Assembly (NCBI GenBank): GCA_035555855.1
Contig: DATMGD010000017.1
Span: 1-43,803, forward strand
DNA length: 43,803 nucleotides
Source: Palsa-892 sp035555855
Lineage (GTDB): Bacteria; Pseudomonadota; Alphaproteobacteria; Rhizobiales; Xanthobacteraceae
Direction: 5' to 3'
Made by a program: the position numbers and the translations under genes. Below are positions 40,414 through 43,803 of this stretch, piece after piece (positions within the stretch are counted from its first letter, which is position 1; the number at the start of each line of letters is the position of its first letter). The notes below the pieces were generated by a model, which was not told the origin of the DNA, did no database searches, and saw only the letters and a program-made list of their open reading frames with translations.

Positions 40414-40836
40414 ATGAGAGCAACAGTCTTTTTTCTTGCGATGGCATTGGCATCGCCCGCATTTGCGCAAGTCATCGACAATTCGAAGCTCACGCCCGAC
40501 AGCGAGAACGGCCGTTTCACCTTGAGTCCCGTCGAGGGCGGCGTGATGCGGCTGGACACCCGCACCGGCAAGATTTCGATCTGCCGGCAGAGGGGCGAAG
40601 CCTGGGCCTGCGAGGCGGCGGCCGATGACCGTGCCGCTTACGAGCAGGAGATCGCGCGCCTGCAAGACAAGGTCACGAAGCTCGAACGGGGAATTCGCAC
40701 CGACGACAAGACCGAGATGAAATTGCCGAGCGACGCCGAGGTCGACAAGGCGATGACGTTTTTCGAGAACATCCTGCGCCGGTTCAAGACGATGATCGAC
40801 AATCTGCAGCGCGAAGACAGCCAAAAGCGCATGTAA
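40414..40836 (+). CDS. Exported protein with C-terminal coiled coil
   Basis: A 140-residue protein with a signal peptide (MRATVFFLAMALASPAFA, then QV). A short beta segment (RFTLSPVEGGVMRLDTRTGKISICRQRGEAWACEA, two Cys) precedes a helix rich in heptads (YEQEIARLQDKVTKLERGI) and a basic amphipathic end (NILRRFKTMIDNLQRED). It is probably periplasmic and oligomeric; I recognise no named family. ATG 40414 has GGGGAGG 6 nt upstream. It follows fadB by 16 nt on the same strand, and a strong terminator ends the unit. Confidence 0.8.
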   Translation: MRATVFFLAMALASPAFAQVIDNSKLTPDSENGRFTLSPVEGGVMRLDTRTGKISICRQRGEAWACEAAADDRAAYEQEIARLQDKVTKLERGIRTDDKTEMKLPSDAEVDKAMTFFENILRRFKTMIDNLQREDSQKRM

Positions 40837-40849
40837 CGATCTGAAATGA

Positions 40850-40879
40850 AAAACGCCCCGGTTTTAGCCGGGGCGTTTT
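40850..40879. terminator. Bidirectional intrinsic terminator
   Basis: A perfect 12-bp stem (AAAACGCCCCGG 40850-40861, CCGGGGCGTTTT 40868-40879) with a 6-nt loop, U-rich on both sides. It lies between the convergent exported-protein gene and the MHS transporter and should serve both. Confidence 0.92.
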
Positions 40880-40896
40880 CCTTTGTGCCGGTTCGC

Positions 40897-42525
40897 TTAC
40901 ATCTTGGTGATGTCGCGATCCTTCGTTTCGGGCAGGAAGATCAGCGCCACCACGAAGCTCATGCTGGCGACGATGATCGGGTACCACAGGCCCGAGTAGA
41001 TGTTGCCGGTCGCGGCCACGATCGCGAACACTGTCGCCGGCAGGAAGCCGCCGAACCAGCCGTTGCCGATGTGATACGGCAGCGAGAGGCCCGTATAGCG
41101 GATCCGCGTCGGGAACAGCTCAACCAGCCATGCGGCGATCGGCCCGTACACCATCGTCACGTAAATGACGAGGATGGTCAGGAGCAGAACCGTCATCGGA
41201 TAGTTGATCTGGTTGACGTCGGCCGAAGCCGGATAGCCGTGGTTCTTCACCGCGGTGCCGATTGCGGCGGCAAGGTTCGGCGTGTCGGAGGAGATCGTCT
41301 GATCGCCGATCTTCACGCTGGCCTTGGTGCCTTTGGGCGCCTGGATGTTGGTGTAGTTCACCGAAAGGTTCACGAGCGTGGACTTGATGTTATCGCAGCC
41401 CGTCGTGAATTTCTCGGTGCCGGTTGCCTTGAACTGGAACGAGCACTCGCCCGGATCGGCGGTGACCGTCACCGGCGACGAGATGAGCGCCTTCTCGAGC
41501 GCGGGGTTGGCGAAGTGCGTCAGCCCCTGGAAGATCGAGAAGTAGGTGAGTGCGCCGAGTGCAAAGCCCGCCATCATGATCGGCTTGCGGCCGATCTTGT
41601 CGGAGAGCCAGCCGAAGAAGATGAAGAACGGCGTGCCGAGCGCGAGCGCAATCACGATCAGGATTTGCGCCGTGACGGCAGGCACTTTCAGCGTCTGGGT
41701 CAGGAAGAACAGCGCATAGAACTGTCCGCCGTACCAGATGACCGCTTCGCCGGCGGTGGCGCCGAACAGCGCGGCCAGCGCGATCTTGGCGTTCTTCCAC
41801 TCGCCGAAGGCTTCCGAAAGCGGGCGCTTCGAGGCTTTGCCTTCCGCGACCATCTTCTGGAACAGCGGCGACTCGTTGAGGCGCAGCCGGATCCAGATCG
41901 AGACGATGAGCAGCACGGCCGAGAGCAGGAACGGAATGCGCCAGCCCCAGTCGCCGAACGCCTGTTCGCCCATCAGGGTGCGGATGCCGAGGATCAGCAG
42001 GAGCGCCATGAACAGGCCGAGCGTGGCGGTCGTCTGAATCCACGAGGTGTAGAAGCCGCGCTTGTCCGGCGGAGCGTGTTCCGCGACGTAAATCGCGGCG
42101 CCGCCGTACTCGCCGCCGAGCGCGAGGCCCTGCACGAGACGGAAAGCGATCAGCAGGATCGGCGCCATGATGCCGAGCGTCGCATAGCCGGGCAGCAAGC
42201 CGATGAAGAAGGTGCCGACGCCCATCAGCGACATGGTGATGAGGAAGGTGTATTTGCGGCCGATCATGTCGCCGAGACGGCCGAAGATCAGCGCGCCGAA
42301 CGGACGCACGGCGAAGCCGGCGGCGAAGGCCAGCAGCGCGAAGATGAAGCCGACATTCGGCGGAACGTTCGAGAAGAAGTATTTCGCGAGGAACGCGCCG
42401 AGCGTGCCGTAGATGTAGAAGTCGTACCACTCGAAGACGGTACCGAGCGACGAAGCAAAGATGACCATTCTTTGTTCGCTCGTCATCGCCCCCGACTTGC
42501 CACGAGCCGTTGTGACGGAAGTCAT
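40897..42525 (-). CDS. MFS transporter, metabolite:H+ symporter (MHS) family
   Basis: A 542-residue MFS protein with about 12 helices. MHS signatures are SSLGTVFEWYDFYIYGTL in the first helix, RPFGALIFGRLGDMIGRK (loop 2-3), GLALGGEYGGAAIYVAEH, FGWLSDKIGRK (loop 8-9), and a C-terminal LPETKDRDI. A soluble insertion of about 100 residues near 330-430 carries two Cys (GECSF, GCDNI) and a beta-rich pattern. The family imports small organic acids (dicarboxylates, shikimate, betaine-like) with protons. ATG 42525 with GGGGAG 7 nt upstream fixes the start; a longer frame to 42549 is unsupported. Its promoter carries a palindrome. Confidence 0.92.
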   Translation of the reverse strand: MTSVTTARGKSGAMTSEQRMVIFASSLGTVFEWYDFYIYGTLGAFLAKYFFSNVPPNVGFIFALLAFAAGFAVRPFGALIFGRLGDMIGRKYTFLITMSLMGVGTFFIGLLPGYATLGIMAPILLIAFRLVQGLALGGEYGGAAIYVAEHAPPDKRGFYTSWIQTTATLGLFMALLLILGIRTLMGEQAFGDWGWRIPFLLSAVLLIVSIWIRLRLNESPLFQKMVAEGKASKRPLSEAFGEWKNAKIALAALFGATAGEAVIWYGGQFYALFFLTQTLKVPAVTAQILIVIALALGTPFFIFFGWLSDKIGRKPIMMAGFALGALTYFSIFQGLTHFANPALEKALISSPVTVTADPGECSFQFKATGTEKFTTGCDNIKSTLVNLSVNYTNIQAPKGTKASVKIGDQTISSDTPNLAAAIGTAVKNHGYPASADVNQINYPMTVLLLTILVIYVTMVYGPIAAWLVELFPTRIRYTGLSLPYHIGNGWFGGFLPATVFAIVAATGNIYSGLWYPIIVASMSFVVALIFLPETKDRDITKM

Positions 42526-42698
42526 AGGTTTTCTCCCCTTTCGATTCACCTCGCCCTTCGGCTCGGGAACCGTTGTTAGTGCAGTGATGAAGTTATGAGT
42601 TCGAGAAAGGCGTAGGCGGCTCTAGACCGCACTTCGTTTTGGGCGGTCGTTGCCGCCTTCAATGGTCAAAAACTATCACTCGAAAAAAAGCGCCAAAT

Positions 42699-42728
42699 AT
42701 TATACCTTTGACTTATAAGTCGCTGTAA
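42699..42728 (-). promoter_or_regulatory. MHS transporter promoter with palindromic operator in the spacer
   Basis: On the minus strand, a perfect TATAAT (42704-42699) lies 18 bp downstream of a weak TTACAG (42728-42723). The perfect 12-bp palindrome GACTTATAAGTC (42710-42721) sits inside that spacer. Transcription would start near 42692, leaving a leader of about 165 nt before the transporter ATG. Confidence 0.5.
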
Positions 42729-42730
42729 TA

Positions 42731-42767
42731 GGCGGGAGTTATTAAGCTTTTTCGCTCAATAACCGCC
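42731..42767. repeat. Stem-loop in the MHS/response-regulator intergenic region
   Basis: GGCGG (42731-42735) plus TTATT (42739-42743) pair with AATAA (42758-42762) plus CCGCC (42763-42767), with a 3-nt bulge and a 14-nt loop. It lies just upstream of the transporter -35, so it may be a second protein-binding dyad rather than an RNA structure. Confidence 0.4.
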
Positions 42768-42917
42768 GTATACCAAGCCGTTTTCAAGGACTTGGAGCCA
42801 TTTTGGCGGTTGGAAAGTCCCGCTTGCGCTTAGCTAGCGTATAGTTCCAAAGTCTTGTGCGCGGCTTGATGCGTCGCCCAGAAAAAAACGCCTAATAGCG
42901 CCGGGAAAATCTCAATC

Positions 42918-43589
42918 GTGGACTCGTCTGCCTCTCATCGTTTCGTCATCGCCGACGATCACCCCCTGTTCCGGGGCGCACTCAAGGAAGCTGTCGGTAA
43001 TCTCTTCACCGGCTCGAAGGTATTTGAAGCCGGCGGTTTCGAAGAATTGCAATCGCTCCTCGAGCGCGAGGCCGATATCGACCTCGTGCTGCTCGATCTC
43101 ACCATGCCCGGCGTGCGCGGCTTTTCGGGGCTGCTGTATTTGCGCGCGCAGTTTCCAGGCGTGCCGGTCGTCGTCGTTTCGGCCTCCGAAGAACCCGGCG
43201 TCATCCGCCGCTGCATGGAGTTCGGCGCGTCCGGCTTTCTGCCGAAGACGCTCGGCGTCGATCAGATGGGCGTCGCGATCCGCAAGGTGCTCGAAGGCGG
43301 CATCTGGGTGCCGGCCGATGTCGATCTCACCGCCGAGGCCGACACCGAAACGCGCGATCTTGTCGCCAAGCTCTCGACGCTGACGCCGCAGCAGGTGCGC
43401 GTCCTGATGATGCTGTCGGAAGGCTTGCTCAACAAACAAATCGCCTATGAACTCGGCGTCTCCGAAGCGACGGTCAAGGCGCATGTCTCGGCGATCCTCC
43501 AGAAGCTCGGCGTCGAAAGCCGCACGCAAGCCGTGATCGCGGCATCGAAGATCGAAGCCGGGCAGTGGTCGCGGCCGCCGGTCGGCTGA
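42918..43589 (+). CDS. NarL/FixJ-type LuxR response regulator
   Basis: A 223-residue two-domain regulator. The receiver domain has the acidic cluster IADDHP, phospho-acceptor Asp60 (LVLLDLTMPG), and the Ser/Lys partners VVSAS and LPKTL. The LuxR helix-turn-helix (LTPQQVRVLMMLSEGLLNKQIAYELGVSEATVKAHVSAILQKLGVESRTQAVIAA) is complete. No histidine kinase is adjacent. GTG 42918 is the start; GGGA lies about 12 nt upstream, a poor spacing, so another start is possible. It is divergent from the MHS transporter, with 392 bp between them, so it could control it, but this is inference. Confidence 0.9.
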   Translation: MDSSASHRFVIADDHPLFRGALKEAVGNLFTGSKVFEAGGFEELQSLLEREADIDLVLLDLTMPGVRGFSGLLYLRAQFPGVPVVVVSASEEPGVIRRCMEFGASGFLPKTLGVDQMGVAIRKVLEGGIWVPADVDLTAEADTETRDLVAKLSTLTPQQVRVLMMLSEGLLNKQIAYELGVSEATVKAHVSAILQKLGVESRTQAVIAASKIEAGQWSRPPVG

Positions 43590-43688
43590 CGCATACGCAG
43601 CCGTCATCGTTCTCGCGATCGCTTTTGAGCGCCGAGGCATCGTCAGCTTCCGCTCGCTCATAAAAAAATGAGGGCGGCGCGGGACGCC

Positions 43689-43740
43689 GGAGACTTGCCG
43701 GTCTCCACGGTCTGGTGTCGAAAAGTAGGAAGACACCAGA
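43689..43740. repeat. Tandem hairpins downstream of the response regulator
   Basis: GGAGAC/GTCTCC (43689-43694, 43701-43706, loop TTGCCG) is followed 4 bp later by TCTGGTGTC/GACACCAGA (43711-43719, 43732-43740, 12-nt loop). Neither is followed by a T-run on the plus strand. The remaining 214 bp to the window end (43590-43803) shows no gene; an ATG at 43787 could begin one beyond the edge. Confidence 0.5.
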
Positions 43741-43803
43741 GTTGTAATTCCGCAGTCGCCGGCTCGTAACCGACATCCCGCGCGCGATGTTTCTAGGCTT
43801 GCT

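Larger units (their letters stand above)
42526..42917. other. Intergenic region between MHS transporter and response regulator
   Basis: About 390 AT-richer bases without a gene. It holds the transporter promoter and palindrome (42699-42728), a hairpin (42731-42767), an inverted repeat GGCGG/CCGCC (42642-42657), and a plus-strand TATAGT (42840-42845) that may be the response-regulator -10 although I see no matching -35. Confidence 0.6.

Noticed and set aside
40846..42579. 577-residue plus-strand frame opposite the MHS transporter
   Set aside because: Starts inside the terminator hairpin, is extremely Arg/Asp/Glu-rich and mirrors the transporter codons.

Overview
The window is about 43.8 kb of GC-rich (roughly 60-65 % by eye), densely coding chromosome from an alphaproteobacterium, most likely of the Hyphomicrobiales (Bradyrhizobium/Xanthobacteraceae-like). 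The pointers are the order phoR-pstS-pstC-pstA-pstB-phoU-phoB, a GcrA cell-cycle regulator, a class I (archaeal-type) lysyl-tRNA synthetase, a duplicated-domain dCTP deaminase, a SAM-II riboswitch in front of metZ, and a PodJ/Sel1-type polarity protein. There is no phage, insertion sequence, CRISPR array or plasmid gene. This is core chromosome with a few less ordinary genes.

Layout. 1-4.4 kb: two small membrane-protein ORFs, a DUF488-truncated haemoglobin pair behind a promoter covered by a 23-bp NsrR-like dyad, a MarC protein, a YbhN/MprF-like membrane protein and an exported protein. 4.5-11.2 kb: the complete phosphate-starvation locus, with a Pho box between phoR and pstS. 11.3-15.7 kb: gcrA (minus), an intergenic region crowded with GANTC (CcrM) sites, then argD-argF-hslO and a small minus-strand gene. 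15.7-20.8 kb: apaG and metZ (minus, SAM-II riboswitch), dcd (plus), an alpha/beta hydrolase and a secreted GH75-like protein. 20.9-26.4 kb: aldo/keto reductase, tRNA-Gly(CCC), a dihydrofolate reductase-fold protein, a 55-residue membrane protein plus SCO1, an MshEN-GT2 glycosyltransferase, and an orphan amino-acid-type binding protein. 26.4-33 kb: lysS (class I), a Tat-exported beta-carbonic-anhydrase-like protein, an S24 (LexA-like) repressor, pyrD, a small membrane protein, then TauE/SafE plus TIGR02186. 33-36.1 kb: the 1040-residue PodJ-like protein. 36.3-40.8 kb: MerR (LiuR-like) regulator, thiolase, FadB-type enzyme and an exported protein, apparently one beta-oxidation operon. 40.9-43.8 kb: an MHS-family transporter (minus) and a NarL/FixJ-type response regulator (plus).

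How the genes work together. PhoR/PhoB sense phosphate limitation through PstSCAB and PhoU. ArgD and ArgF are consecutive arginine-pathway enzymes. MetZ makes homocysteine and is controlled by SAM. MerR-thiolase-FadB form a fatty-acid or branched-chain acyl-CoA degradation unit.

The most unusual observations are: a histone-H1-like Lys/Ala-rich N-terminal tail of about 50 residues on the thiolase; a cluster of GANTC sites upstream of gcrA; a 23-bp dyad over the -10 of the DUF488-globin promoter; a metZ leader that can be folded into mutually exclusive antiterminator and terminator forms; a perfect 12-bp palindrome in the -35/-10 spacer of the MHS transporter promoter; and two short intergenic minisatellites, one of which contains the argF stop codon. 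I found no convincing wholly new multi-gene system. The novelty lies mainly in regulatory DNA and in single unusual proteins.
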